Shown: one piece after another, positions 15,715-24,856 of the stretch | How the letters are laid out: each line of letters begins with the position of its first letter | Numbering within the stretch: the first letter of the stretch is position 1 | Assembly (NCBI RefSeq): GCF_026413145.1 | Contig: NZ_JAOVYZ010000005.1 | Coordinates: 1 to 64,000, forward strand | DNA length: 64,000 nt | Direction: 5' to 3' | From: Limosilactobacillus kribbianus | GTDB lineage: Bacteria; Bacillota; Bacilli; Lactobacillales; Lactobacillaceae | The notes under the pieces: model-generated | What the model saw: only the letters and a program-made list of their open reading frames with translations | The model's database searches: none | What the model was told of the DNA's origin: nothing | Translations under genes and position numbers: made by a program

Positions 15715-15750
15715 AAAAAAGCGGCCAGCAAGTCATCTCTTGCTGGCCGC
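15715..15750 (-). terminator. Intrinsic terminator of the ltaS-type gene
   Basis: A 12-bp GC-rich perfect stem (GCGGCCAGCAAG and its complement), 6-nt loop and six T on the minus strand, 12 bp after the stop of the ltaS-type gene. Confidence 0.8.
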
Positions 15751-15762
15751 CTCACCTGGTTC

Positions 15763-17859
15763 CTACGGCTTCGGGAACTTCAGGCTTGAGTAGTTCTTCA
15801 ATTCCGGCGCATCGGTCGTGTAATCGTCGAAGGTACTCTGGTTGTTGTTTTCGGTCTTCACGCTCGTCTTTTTCTTCTTCTGCGCGTTCTTCAGGTTCTT
15901 CAGGCTCTTCTTAAGGTTATAAGTGTAGTCCTTCTTGTTAACCTTCTTGAAGCCCTTCAGCTTGTAGAACCGCAGCAGGTCGCCGTTGACCACCTTATCA
16001 GACAAGCCGAGGTCGGTCGTGACGTACTTTTGGATCTTGCTGAATTCCTTCTTCTGCTTGGCCGTTGCGTGCTTGATCTGCTTTCCGGTCTTGGTGTAGT
16101 AGTAATCACCGTTGGACTTGGTGTACTTCGGCGTTACCCAGTCGCCATCCCGGAACGGCACGATCTGGTTACGCTTGGTCGACAGCAGGTCCTGACCAAA
16201 CTGGATGTAGTTCTTGGACGAGATGCCCAGCAGGTCCTCCAGTGTCGGCAGCACGTCGATCTCACCACCGTACGTGTGGTTAATGCCCCCCTTGAGGCCC
16301 GGCGCATTGATCATGAACGGTACCTTCTGGAACATCGCCAGATCGTAGTTGGTGATCTTCTTCTTGTGCAGGATTTGGGCAATCGCCGGCTGGTGGTTGT
16401 TGGAAATCCCGTAGTGGTCCCCGTAGAGAATCAGGACACTGTTCTGACGCAGGCCGGACTTGTCCAGGTAGTCCAGGAACTCACCCAGGGATTCATCCAG
16501 GTAGCGGGCCGTCTGGACATACGGATCGACGGTCTTGTCGCCGGTCTTCCAGGCGCTGATGTCCTTGTTCTTCTTGTCCAGAATGTACGGGTAGTGGTTG
16601 GTAACCGTGATCAGCTTAGCATAGAACGGCTGTGGCAGCTGCTCGATGTAGTGAGCCGATTCCTTCAGGAAAATCTTATCCTTCATCCCGTAGCCAGCGT
16701 CATAGTCCTTGGTCTTCGGGTAGAATTCCTTACTAAAGAAGTACTGGTAACCGAAGGACTTGTAGGCGTTGTCCCGATTCCAGAAACTCGGCACATCCCC
16801 GTGGAAGGAGGCCGTCGTGTAGCCGAGCTTTTGGTGGAGCAGAGCAGGCGCGGACTGGAAGGTGTTGGTCGTCCCGTCCGTCACCATCGCCGACCCTTCA
16901 GGCAGACCGAAGAGCGAGTTTTCCAGCATCAGTTCGGCATCGGCGGTCTTCCCCTGACCAACCTGGTGGAAGAAGTTGTCGAAGGCAATCGTGTTGCTGG
17001 AATGGTAGATGCTGTCCAGGTTTGGCATGACCTCTTCGCCGTCCTGCTTGTAGTCAATCATGAACTGCTGCAGACTCTCCAGGTGGATGACGAAGATGTT
17101 CTTCCCCTTGGCCACGCCCTGGTACTGGATGTTTGGCCCGGCGTAGTTGTGGTGAATGAAGTTCAGCACCGGCTTGAGTTCATTCTGGTTGGCCCGGGCC
17201 TTAACGACGCTATTGTGGGTCGTCTTGACCCCGTCGTAGATCGTGTAGGCCTCGATCCCCAGGTACTTAACGATGTAGTTGTTGTCAAAGGTCCGCGTCA
17301 GCAATTGCGACCGGTCCGTCTCGGCCATCCCCAGGTTCGCGCCGAAGAGGACGAAGCCGAGCATGGTGATCGTCATCGCGTAACGGATCTTGAAGTAGCG
17401 CATGTCCACCCGAATGAAGTGGAACAATAGGATCAGGGCGAGGATGATCACGTCCGCGTAGACTAAAAAGTCCTCGGGCCGAATGATCCCCATCAGGCTC
17501 TTGCCCAGGTTGTTTGAAGCCGCCCCGGAGCCCTTGATCACGTTGAAGGTGATGAAGTCCGAAAATTCCCGGTAGTAGAGAATGTTGGAAAAGATCCAGG
17601 TCGACAGGAGAAAGTTCACGATCAGCATCAGCCAATACGAGAGCCGTCCCCTAAAGTACAGCGCAATCCCTAGGAAGACTAAGGCCCCCGGAATTGTATT
17701 AAACGCCAGCAGGAAGTGTTGCATGCTTCCCTTGACACCAAGGTTGAACTCATTTTGATACGCCCAGTAACTCTTGATGCAGAATAAGAGCACGACGAGC
17801 AGGAAGAACCCAATCTTGGTGTTTAAGCCGCGTCGTAACTTCTGCAACGCTGTTTTCAT
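15763..17859 (-). CDS. ltaS: LtaS-type lipoteichoic acid synthase (membrane sulfatase-fold enzyme)
   Basis: 698 residues from ATG 17859 (RBS GGAGG). The N-terminal ~200 residues hold five membrane helices. The extracellular part is an alkaline-phosphatase/sulfatase-fold domain. Visible catalytic features: the metal-binding Glu in VIHLESLQ, the nucleophilic Thr in GQGKTADAEL, FHGDVPSFWNRD, and YGDHYGISN. The enzyme transfers glycerol phosphate from phosphatidylglycerol to build lipoteichoic acid outside the membrane. A basic C-terminal tail of about 60 residues (KNLKNAQKKKKTSVKT and beyond) extends past the catalytic domain. Lactobacilli often have several LtaS paralogues, so it could be a primase or other family member. 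Confidence 0.85.
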   Translation of the reverse strand: MKTALQKLRRGLNTKIGFFLLVVLLFCIKSYWAYQNEFNLGVKGSMQHFLLAFNTIPGALVFLGIALYFRGRLSYWLMLIVNFLLSTWIFSNILYYREFSDFITFNVIKGSGAASNNLGKSLMGIIRPEDFLVYADVIILALILLFHFIRVDMRYFKIRYAMTITMLGFVLFGANLGMAETDRSQLLTRTFDNNYIVKYLGIEAYTIYDGVKTTHNSVVKARANQNELKPVLNFIHHNYAGPNIQYQGVAKGKNIFVIHLESLQQFMIDYKQDGEEVMPNLDSIYHSSNTIAFDNFFHQVGQGKTADAELMLENSLFGLPEGSAMVTDGTTNTFQSAPALLHQKLGYTTASFHGDVPSFWNRDNAYKSFGYQYFFSKEFYPKTKDYDAGYGMKDKIFLKESAHYIEQLPQPFYAKLITVTNHYPYILDKKNKDISAWKTGDKTVDPYVQTARYLDESLGEFLDYLDKSGLRQNSVLILYGDHYGISNNHQPAIAQILHKKKITNYDLAMFQKVPFMINAPGLKGGINHTYGGEIDVLPTLEDLLGISSKNYIQFGQDLLSTKRNQIVPFRDGDWVTPKYTKSNGDYYYTKTGKQIKHATAKQKKEFSKIQKYVTTDLGLSDKVVNGDLLRFYKLKGFKKVNKKDYTYNLKKSLKNLKNAQKKKKTSVKTENNNQSTFDDYTTDAPELKNYSSLKFPKP

Positions 17860-18041
17860 GTTCGTTCCTCCAGAAAAAAATATCAATACTTACAATAATA
17901 CAATATTACCACCGCATGCAATCACAAAAGTTTTAATTTTCAAAAAAGTTTAGAAATTCCCGGGAAGGCGCTCCAGGCCCTTACCAATCGCGGGTGAACA
18001 TGATAAGATGTTACGGTTCAAAGAGAGAGAAAGGGGTAATT

Positions 18042-18944
18042 ATGTCGATTAATAAGAAACAAGCAAACCTGATGCTGCTGGCCGTCGCCATCCTCTGGGG
18101 CAGCAGCTACGTTTTCGCTAAACTGACCGTCCAGGCCGGGATGCACTCCGGCCTGATTAACGCCTGCCGGGGCACAATGTGTGTCATCGCCGGCTACCTG
18201 CTATTTTTCAAGAAAATCAACAAGATCAACCGCAAGGACATCAAGCTCGGGCTGCTGATGGGCACCATCAATTTTCTCGGCTACTACCTGCAGACCGACG
18301 CCCTCCGCTACACCACGCCGGCCAAGAACGCCTTTTTGACCACCCTCTACATTGCGGTGGCTCCGCTGATTCTCTGGCTTGTCTGGCACGAGCGGCCCCA
18401 GCGTAAGACTTACTTTGCCATCACCCTGGCGATCATCGGCATGGCGATCATCACCAACGTCACCAGCGGAGGCCTGCACTTCCAGTACGGGGATCTGCTG
18501 ACCTTGGTCTCGACGATCTTTTGGGCCCTGCAGCTGATCTACTTCGGCAAGTACGCACCCCAGGTATCCAGCCCCTGGGTGGTCATCTTCATGATCGGCC
18601 TCTGCCAGGGTGTCTACGGCTGGATCACCGTCCTGCTAACCGAGCGGTCCACCCTGGGGCAGGTCCACTGGCTCCAGGCCCTGGTCCCACTGGCGATCCT
18701 GGCGATCGGGGTCACCTTCCTGGCCCAGGGGATGCAGATCACGGCCCAGGCCTACACCGACGCCACCTCGGCCGGTCTGATCCTGATGCTGGAATCCTTC
18801 TTTGCCAGCGTCTTTTCGGTCATCCTCGGCTACGACCCGCTGACACCGCGGCTGGTCGTCGGTGGCATCATCCTGCTCTTGGCCAATGCCATCATGCAGG
18901 TCGACCTACGGCAGCTACCGTTCTTTAAGAAAAAGAGTGCATAG
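18042..18944 (+). CDS. DMT-superfamily transporter (two EamA domains)
   Basis: 300 residues from ATG 18042 (RBS GAAAGGGG). About ten membrane helices are arranged as two EamA repeats. The first contains LLAVAILWGSSYVFAKLTVQ and TDALRYTTPAKNAFLTTLY, and the second TSAGLILMLESFFASVFSVI. It is a drug/metabolite exporter or permease of unknown substrate. Codon use is extremely GC-rich here, which leaves long false antisense frames. The gene is monocistronic and ends at a bidirectional terminator shared with helD. Confidence 0.8.
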   Translation: MSINKKQANLMLLAVAILWGSSYVFAKLTVQAGMHSGLINACRGTMCVIAGYLLFFKKINKINRKDIKLGLLMGTINFLGYYLQTDALRYTTPAKNAFLTTLYIAVAPLILWLVWHERPQRKTYFAITLAIIGMAIITNVTSGGLHFQYGDLLTLVSTIFWALQLIYFGKYAPQVSSPWVVIFMIGLCQGVYGWITVLLTERSTLGQVHWLQALVPLAILAIGVTFLAQGMQITAQAYTDATSAGLILMLESFFASVFSVILGYDPLTPRLVVGGIILLLANAIMQVDLRQLPFFKKKSA

Positions 18945-18945
18945 C

Positions 18946-18981
18946 AAAAGCCCATCAGCCTTGATTCGCTGATGGGCTTTT
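18946..18981. terminator. Bidirectional terminator between the DMT transporter and helD
   Basis: AAAAGCCCATCAGC and GCTGATGGGCTTTT form a 14-bp perfect stem with an 8-nt loop; T-runs exist on both strands. It serves the two convergent genes. Confidence 0.8.
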
Positions 18982-18983
18982 AA

Positions 18984-21284
18984 TCATTCTTCAATCAATT
19001 CGTATTCATCCTGTGGCACGCCCGTCAGCAGCGGCGTCGGCTGACCGATCGCCGTCAGGGTCAGTGCATGCATTGCCCGGGAACAGATCGTGTAGAGCAA
19101 TTGCCGCTCGTCGTCGTCCTGGTACTGGGTCGCGTTCGCGTTCCAAACGATTACCGCATCGAATTCCAGGCCCTTGGCGAGGAAGGACGGCACGATGATG
19201 ACCCCATTGACCAGTCGCTGGTTCTCAGTCCGGATCAGGGTCGTCTTGACGTTGCGTTTGGTCAGCTCCTGGTAGAGGCGCTCGCTGTCCTCCAGGGTCT
19301 TGCCGATGATGGCAACCGCGTCGTGCTCCTGCTGGTACTTTTCAAGAACCCGCACCACCGCGTCGACGCTGTGATCGATGTCCGGGCTGACGATCACTTG
19401 CGGCCGCTCGCCGTTACGATCGAAGGCCCGGATCTCCTCGCCGTCCAGCAGGAGGTGCTTGGTGAAGTCGGTGATCTGCTTGGTCGACCGGTAAGACTCG
19501 GTCAGCTGGACCACCTTGGTCTTCTCCGGATCGAACATCGTCCCCAGCTGGTGAAGCAGGGTGTGACTGTTTTCGTGGGTGAAGATCGCCTGGTTCAGGT
19601 CACCTAATAGCGTGTATTTGGCCCGCGGGAAACGGTACTTGAGGTAGGCCAGCTGGTAGGCATCATAGTCCTGGACCTCGTCGACGAAGACGTAGCGAAT
19701 GCTGCGATCGCCGTGCCGCCCCGTGATCAGGTCGTAGAGATAAAGGTAGATCGTGATGTTGCTGGCGCTGATCTTGCCGTGGCGGAGGTCTTCCTTGAAG
19801 CGGTTGACGTATTCCTGCCACTGAGCATCAGTCAGGTCGTAGTCCGCCAGATTGATCAGTTTGGGGGTCACCCGCAGGAAGTGGAGCAGCTGGCCGTTGA
19901 TGTTGATCCAATTGTTGTGGTTGATCGCCCGCTTGATGGGTTCGAAGGCCCGCATCACGATCTTGCGCGCCAGGAAACGGAACTCCTGGTCCTCGCTGTC
20001 GAATTCGCGCGGCTCGTTGCCAAAGAGGTTATCGATCTCCTCCTTGCTCAGGGACTGGACGCGTTGTTCGACCCACTTGCTGCGCATTTCGGTGCTGACC
20101 CGGTGGTTGAGGTACTTGATCAGCGCCTCCTTGGTCCCGTCGAGGCGGTTGCCCAGGTTGTAGTTGTTGTTAAAGGAATAGTAGATCTCCTTGATCTTGT
20201 CCTTGGCAATGAAGACCTTGCTGTTGAACATGATGTTGCGAAAACGCATGTCGGCGTGGCCGAGGTGCTTAGCATAGCGGCCCGTCTCCTTAAAGTAGCG
20301 CAGGCTGGTCAGCAGGCGCTGGATGTTGCGAGACTGTTTTGTCTGGCCGGCCGCGAACCGCTGGGCCAGCGTCTGGACGTGGAGACGCGGGACCCGCTGG
20401 TTGACGAACTGGAAGTAGGTCATCTGGACCATGTTATGTTCCCCCAGCTCCGGCAGCACCTGGTCAATGTAGTCGTTAAAGAGCTGGTTGGGCGAGAAGA
20501 GAACTACCTGGGACGAGGAGAGGTTGCCCCGGTAGCGGTAGAGCAGCCAGGCGACCCGCTGCAGGACCGCGGCCGTTTTTCCGGAGCCCGCCGCCCCCTG
20601 GACAAAGAGCAGGTCACTCTTAGTGTCCCGGATAATTTGGTTTTGGGTCCGCTGGATGGTCGTGACGATGCTCTTCATCTTCGTGCTGGAGTGGTTGCCC
20701 AACGCTGACAGTAACATCTGATCGCCGACCTGCTCGTCGGTGTCAAAGATCGTCACGATGGTCCCGTCCTTGATCTGGAACTGGCGCTTGAGGGTCATGT
20801 TGACCTCCTGGGTGCCGACCGGGGTCGCATAACTGACCTTGCCCAGTTTGCCCTCGTAGTAAACGGAGGAGATGGGGGCCCGCCAGTCATAGATCAGAAA
20901 GTGGTCGGGGCGGTCGCTGAAGGAGGACAGGCCGATGTAGACGGTCTCGGGCTTCTCAGCGCCCTTCTCCTGGAAGTCAATTCGGGCAAAGTAAGGCTGT
21001 TTCTCCAAGCGCTGCAGGGTCGCCAGGTGCTCGGAAGAATGCTGCCAGCTATTCTGCCGTTCGTCGAGCATCTGCTGCTGGGCCCGAAACGACAGCGCGG
21101 TGTCCATCATCCCCGAATAGGTGGTGGTGTTGAGGTGGATATCGTTGATCTGCTCATTGATGCCCCTGATGTCGCGCTTGGCCGTGCTGATCTTCTCATT
21201 GGCCTTAGCTTCGGCCTTCTTGATCTCATCAAGCACGTGATCAAGGTGTGCCTGCTCGTACTTTCTTACTGAATCTTCAACCAC
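18984..21284 (-). CDS. helD: HelD-type UvrD-like helicase (RNA polymerase recycling motor)
   Basis: 766 residues; I chose GTG 21284 because GGAAAGGAAG lies six bases upstream. The N-terminal ~90 residues form an antiparallel coiled coil (YEQAHLDHVLDEIKKAEAKA). SF1 helicase motifs follow in order: FVQGAAGSGKTAAVLQRVAW (Walker A), VFVDEVQDYDAYQ (II), LLGDLNQAIF (III), LTESYRSTKQI (IV), PSFLAKGLEFDAVIVWN (V) and LLYTICSRAMHAL (VI). HelD of Gram-positives removes stalled RNA polymerase from nucleic acid using ATP. Length is close to the B. subtilis protein. Monocistronic. Confidence 0.88.
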   Translation of the reverse strand: MVEDSVRKYEQAHLDHVLDEIKKAEAKANEKISTAKRDIRGINEQINDIHLNTTTYSGMMDTALSFRAQQQMLDERQNSWQHSSEHLATLQRLEKQPYFARIDFQEKGAEKPETVYIGLSSFSDRPDHFLIYDWRAPISSVYYEGKLGKVSYATPVGTQEVNMTLKRQFQIKDGTIVTIFDTDEQVGDQMLLSALGNHSSTKMKSIVTTIQRTQNQIIRDTKSDLLFVQGAAGSGKTAAVLQRVAWLLYRYRGNLSSSQVVLFSPNQLFNDYIDQVLPELGEHNMVQMTYFQFVNQRVPRLHVQTLAQRFAAGQTKQSRNIQRLLTSLRYFKETGRYAKHLGHADMRFRNIMFNSKVFIAKDKIKEIYYSFNNNYNLGNRLDGTKEALIKYLNHRVSTEMRSKWVEQRVQSLSKEEIDNLFGNEPREFDSEDQEFRFLARKIVMRAFEPIKRAINHNNWININGQLLHFLRVTPKLINLADYDLTDAQWQEYVNRFKEDLRHGKISASNITIYLYLYDLITGRHGDRSIRYVFVDEVQDYDAYQLAYLKYRFPRAKYTLLGDLNQAIFTHENSHTLLHQLGTMFDPEKTKVVQLTESYRSTKQITDFTKHLLLDGEEIRAFDRNGERPQVIVSPDIDHSVDAVVRVLEKYQQEHDAVAIIGKTLEDSERLYQELTKRNVKTTLIRTENQRLVNGVIIVPSFLAKGLEFDAVIVWNANATQYQDDDERQLLYTICSRAMHALTLTAIGQPTPLLTGVPQDEYELIEE

Positions 21285-21418
21285 ATCGATCTTCCTTTCC
21301 AAAGCGGTCAGCGCCGCCGAATAGTTTAACTATTATAGCATTATCGCCCGCTTGACCGCTAATATTTGCCCTAATTGCCGGGCCGATTATAAGGATTGGT
21401 TAATTTCACCCAAATCAT

Positions 21419-21448
21419 TAGACACTTTCTTTTCATTAGGCCTACAAT
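21419..21448 (+). promoter_or_regulatory. Promoter of the DedA gene
   Basis: TAGACA (21419-21424) and TACAAT (21443-21448), 18 bp apart, lie 33 bp before the start codon and its GAAAGGAG site. Confidence 0.5.
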
Positions 21449-21481
21449 GAAATTAATAACATTTTTGAAAGGAGACTGTTT

Positions 21482-22132
21482 ATGGCCCATTTCTTCTACA
21501 TTCTCACACACATTGCAGAAGTTTTAATTCCCATGTTCCAATGGCTCGGGCCGTGGTCTTACCTGATCCTCTTCACCCTGGTCTTCATGGAAACGGGGCT
21601 AGTGATCTTTCCCTGGCTGCCAGGGGGATCACTCGTTTTTTTAACCAGTTCTTTTATTGCCGTCAAGCCGGTTCTGAAAATGGAAATCATCATCCCGGTC
21701 TTCTTCTTTGCGGCCTTCATCGGTGACACCGTCAACTACTTCATTGGCCGCGGTCTCTCCCACTGGCCATGGCTAAAGCGCCAGCTCGAGGGCCCACGGT
21801 TAATTGAGGCCGGCCAATTCCTGGACCGCTACGGTTTCTGGGCAGTCGCTTTTGGCCGCTTCGTCCCCTTCATCCGCTCCTTTATTCCCCTGATCTCTGG
21901 CATCATGGGCTACCCCTTCCACCGCTTCACCGTCGCCAACATGATCGGCGTGGCCTCCTGGGTGGCCCTGGGCGCGGGGTGTGGCTACTACCTCGGCTCG
22001 ATCCCGTTCGTCCGGAAGCACTTCTCGCTGTTGATCCTTGGCTTCGTCCTCATCGGCGCGGCGATCGGCGGGATCACCTTCGGAATCAGACAGCTGCGTA
22101 AGAAAATCATTCGGCGAAACCGGATGCTCTAG
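21482..22132 (+). CDS. DedA-family membrane protein
   Basis: 216 residues, RBS GAAAGGAG. DedA/VTT-domain landmarks: the METGLVIFPWLPGGS stretch (about residue 40), FIGDTVNYFIGR (about 82) and FGRFVPFIRSFIPLISGIMG (about 130). It is an integral membrane protein; family members are thought to scramble or flip lipid carriers such as undecaprenyl phosphate or PE. The C-terminus is basic (RQLRKKIIRRNR). Upstream of a histidine phosphatase gene with a 73-bp gap. Confidence 0.85.
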   Translation: MAHFFYILTHIAEVLIPMFQWLGPWSYLILFTLVFMETGLVIFPWLPGGSLVFLTSSFIAVKPVLKMEIIIPVFFFAAFIGDTVNYFIGRGLSHWPWLKRQLEGPRLIEAGQFLDRYGFWAVAFGRFVPFIRSFIPLISGIMGYPFHRFTVANMIGVASWVALGAGCGYYLGSIPFVRKHFSLLILGFVLIGAAIGGITFGIRQLRKKIIRRNRML

Positions 22133-22205
22133 TTGCGATTCCCCCGCCATTTCATGGTAAAATAAGATCAGTATTCTATCTTATTAAAGGGAGTGTTCGC
22201 ACACC

Positions 22206-22862
22206 ATGGCAATTAACGTTTACTTCGTTCGTCACGGTCAAACATACTTAAACCGCTACAACCGGATGCAGGGCTGGTCCGACGCCCCGCTCACCGAGAA
22301 GGGTCAGGCCGATGCCAAGCGGGCCGGCCAGCTCCTCTCCAAGATCCACTTTGACTACGTCTTCAGCAGTGATCTGGCCCGGACAATGGCGACCGCCCGC
22401 CTGCTGTTGGCGGCCGATCCGAACACCAACATCACCGAACCGACCCCGGAGCCAGCCTTCCGGGAAGAGTTCTTCGGTTCCTTCGAGGGCCAAAACGGTG
22501 CGGAGTTCGCCGACTTTTTAGGTGGCGCTGAGGGCTACCACAGTTTTGCGGCCATGATCGCCGGCTGGGGGCCCGACAAGCTCAAGGACAAGATTGCGGC
22601 TGCCGACCAGTACGGGGACGCCGAGGACAGCATCCGCTTCTGGGAGCGGATCAACAAGGGCTTTGAGCACCTGCGCGCCCTGCCCGACGGTTCAACCGTC
22701 GTCGTCGTTTCGCACGGGGCTGCGATCCGTTCTATTGCTTCCCACTTCTCCGATCAGATCAACCCTGGTGAGTCGCCACGCAACGGCAGCATTACGAAGC
22801 TGACCCTCGATGGGGATCAGACCAGCGTTGATTTCTACAATAAATTGGAAATTCCTGACTAA
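22206..22862 (+). CDS. Histidine phosphatase family protein, second copy
   Basis: 218 residues, the same length as the protein at 8375-9031 and clearly its paralogue (VYFVRHGQTYLNRYNRMQGW, then SSDLARTMATARLL, then REEFFGSFEG, then VVVSHGAAI). The RHG motif is at residues 9-11; the last catalytic residue set is kept. The substrate is unknown; possible roles are phosphoglycerate mutase or general phosphatase. It lies between a DedA gene and hflX. The two copies differ mainly in the central cap region. Confidence 0.8.
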   Translation: MAINVYFVRHGQTYLNRYNRMQGWSDAPLTEKGQADAKRAGQLLSKIHFDYVFSSDLARTMATARLLLAADPNTNITEPTPEPAFREEFFGSFEGQNGAEFADFLGGAEGYHSFAAMIAGWGPDKLKDKIAAADQYGDAEDSIRFWERINKGFEHLRALPDGSTVVVVSHGAAIRSIASHFSDQINPGESPRNGSITKLTLDGDQTSVDFYNKLEIPD

Positions 22863-22894
22863 TTAAATCCGTAAAGGGGGAAATTCTTCTTCAT

Positions 22895-24178
22895 ATGGAT
22901 ACAAACATACAATCAGATGAACGGGTAATCATCACCGGCCTCGATACCGGCCAGGAAGACTTTGATTACTCAATGACCGAACTGGCCGAGCTGGCTCAAG
23001 CCAACCACATGGACGTGGTCGAACGGATCGACCAGGTGGTGGACCGCCCGAACCCGGCCACTTACTTTGGCAAGGGCAAGGTGCAAGAAATTGCTGACGT
23101 CGCCTCCGCGAACCACGCTGACACCATCATCACCAACGACGAGCTAACGCCTAGTCAACTGCGCAACCTGGAGGAGGAGACCGGCCACCGGATTCTCGAC
23201 CGGACAGCACTGATCCTCGAGATCTTCGCCACCCGGGCCAAGACTAAGGAAGCCAAGCTCCAGGTCCAAATTGCCGAACTCCAGTACCGCCTGCCGCGGC
23301 TGCAGACCAGCGCCAGCCAGCGCCTCGATCAGCAGACCGGTGGCGGGAGCGGCTTCACCAACCGTGGTGCCGGTGAAACCAAGCTAGAAATGGACCGCCG
23401 AGTAATCCAACACCAGATCACCCACCTGCGGCACGAACTGGCTGCCATCGACAAGTCCGAGGAGACCAAGCGCAAGCAGCGGGCCAAGAGCGAGATTCCG
23501 ACGGCTGCCCTGGTCGGCTACACCAACGCCGGCAAGTCGACTTTGATGAACGGCCTGGTCCGCAAGTACGGCAAGGTCGAAGACAAGACGGTCTTTGAAA
23601 AGAACATGCTCTTCGCCACCCTGGACACCAGCGTGCGGCGGATGACGCTGCCGGGCAAGAAGGAGTTCCTGCTCAGTGATACCGTCGGCTTCGTCAGCAA
23701 GCTGCCGACCCAGTTGATCGAGTCCTTCAAGTCGACCCTGGCCGAGGCCGCCAACGCCGACCTGCTGATCCAGGTGATCGACTACTCCGATCCGCACTAC
23801 GAGGAAATGATGGAAACCACCAAGAAGACGCTCCATCAGATCGGCATCCACGACATCCCGATGATCTACGTCTTCAACAAGGCCGACAAGACCGAGAACG
23901 AAACCGAGTATCCGGTCCTCGAAGGCGATGACCAATTGGTTATTTCGGCTAAGCAAGACGCCTCGCTGGATCTGCTGGTGGACGTCATCCGCAAGCACCT
24001 CTTCCAGGATTACGTGCAGGCCAAGCTCCTGATCCCGTTTGCGGACGGCCAGGTCGTCTCCTACCTAAACGAGCATTCCAACATCCTGGACACCGAGTAC
24101 CAGAGCAATGGAACCCTGCTGACGGTGGAGGCCTCCCCGCAGGACTACCAGCGGTTCGCCCGGTACGAAGTCAAATAA
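22895..24178 (+). CDS. hflX: Ribosome-associated GTPase HflX
   Basis: 427 residues. The N-terminal HflX domain contains VDRPNPATYFGKGKVQEI (about residue 50) and a coiled region (LQTSASQRLDQQTGGGSG). The GTPase domain has G1 VGYTNAGKSTLMNG (about 206), G3 DTVGF (about 267) and G4 NKAD (about 330). HflX splits stalled or hibernating 70S ribosomes under stress. The RBS (AAAGGGGG) is about 14 bases from the ATG, longer than usual, so the start may be slightly misplaced. A terminator follows at once. Confidence 0.9.
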   Translation: MDTNIQSDERVIITGLDTGQEDFDYSMTELAELAQANHMDVVERIDQVVDRPNPATYFGKGKVQEIADVASANHADTIITNDELTPSQLRNLEEETGHRILDRTALILEIFATRAKTKEAKLQVQIAELQYRLPRLQTSASQRLDQQTGGGSGFTNRGAGETKLEMDRRVIQHQITHLRHELAAIDKSEETKRKQRAKSEIPTAALVGYTNAGKSTLMNGLVRKYGKVEDKTVFEKNMLFATLDTSVRRMTLPGKKEFLLSDTVGFVSKLPTQLIESFKSTLAEAANADLLIQVIDYSDPHYEEMMETTKKTLHQIGIHDIPMIYVFNKADKTENETEYPVLEGDDQLVISAKQDASLDLLVDVIRKHLFQDYVQAKLLIPFADGQVVSYLNEHSNILDTEYQSNGTLLTVEASPQDYQRFARYEVK

Positions 24179-24189
24179 ATAAATGCTAT

Positions 24190-24226
24190 AATCGATCTGT
24201 AATGATTTACGGATCGATTTTTTATT
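24190..24226 (+). terminator. Intrinsic terminator of hflX
   Basis: AATCGATCTGTAA pairs with TTACGGATCGATT (one mismatch/wobble) and is followed by a T-rich run. The next gene's RBS begins directly after. Confidence 0.65.
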
Positions 24227-24242
24227 TTAGGAGGCTTTTTCA

Positions 24243-24794
24243 ATGCCTGAAACAATCCCCTTTGCCGACAATAGCTACATCCAATTTCCAACCGGTCGGG
24301 TCAGCCTGGCCGAGGTCCACGCCATCTTCAAGACGATGCCCTACGAACTGGACTACGTTGACGCCAACGACCAGTACGTCTGGTACTCACCGAATCCGTG
24401 GCGTGACGATGACCGTCTCCAGCAGCGACTGACCCACTCCGTTTTGGGCTGCCATCCCGACCGGGTCGTGCCGATGGTTAAGCAGGTCCTGAAGATGCTG
24501 CACACCGGTGAGCGCGACATGGTCGAATCGCCGCAGGTCATGGACGGCCACCGCACGCTGATCCGCTACTACGCGATCCGCGACCAAGACAACCATTACC
24601 TCGGCGCCCTCCAGGTAACCGAGGACGTCGAGCACATCTGCCAGCTGTGCGAGCAGGACGTCTTCACCCACGGGATCGTCGAGGGACAGGTCGTCGACGG
24701 GGTCACAACGGCCTCAATCACCGGCGAAGATCAGTCGAAGGAAAAGCCCGCTAAACCCGACGCAACGACGGGCGCCTCGAAGAAAGACGAATAG
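24243..24794 (+). CDS. PAS-domain protein (DUF438-related)
   Basis: 183 residues, RBS GGAGG. The core (LAEVHAIFKTMPYELDYVDA, then YVWYSPNPWRDDDR, then VLGCHPDRVVPMVKQVLKML, then RYYAIRDQDNHYLGALQVTE) matches the C-terminal PAS-type domain of DUF438 proteins, including the GCHP segment often linked to haem or redox sensing in this group. The last ~50 residues are acidic and Lys-rich and look disordered. The N-terminal hemerythrin-like part of longer relatives is absent. It is flanked by terminators on both sides, so it is monocistronic. Role unknown. Confidence 0.7.
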   Translation: MPETIPFADNSYIQFPTGRVSLAEVHAIFKTMPYELDYVDANDQYVWYSPNPWRDDDRLQQRLTHSVLGCHPDRVVPMVKQVLKMLHTGERDMVESPQVMDGHRTLIRYYAIRDQDNHYLGALQVTEDVEHICQLCEQDVFTHGIVEGQVVDGVTTASITGEDQSKEKPAKPDATTGASKKDE

Positions 24795-24795
24795 C

Positions 24796-24840
24796 AAAAA
24801 TACCACCCGATAAATTTACAGATTTATCGGGTGGTATTTT
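24796..24840. terminator. Bidirectional terminator between the PAS gene and ldhD
   Basis: A 19-bp perfect stem (arms 24797-24815 and 24822-24840) with a 6-nt loop and T-runs on both sides, between convergent genes. Confidence 0.85.
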
Positions 24841-24856
24841 CTTATTTGGTGAAATT

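Noticed and set aside
16030-17430. 466-codon plus-strand frame
   Set aside because: Antisense to the ltaS-type gene, which has clear catalytic motifs; the product is Val/Leu/Asp/Gln-rich with no domain.
19713-20708. 331-codon plus-strand frame
   Set aside because: Antisense to helD, whose six helicase motifs are in order.
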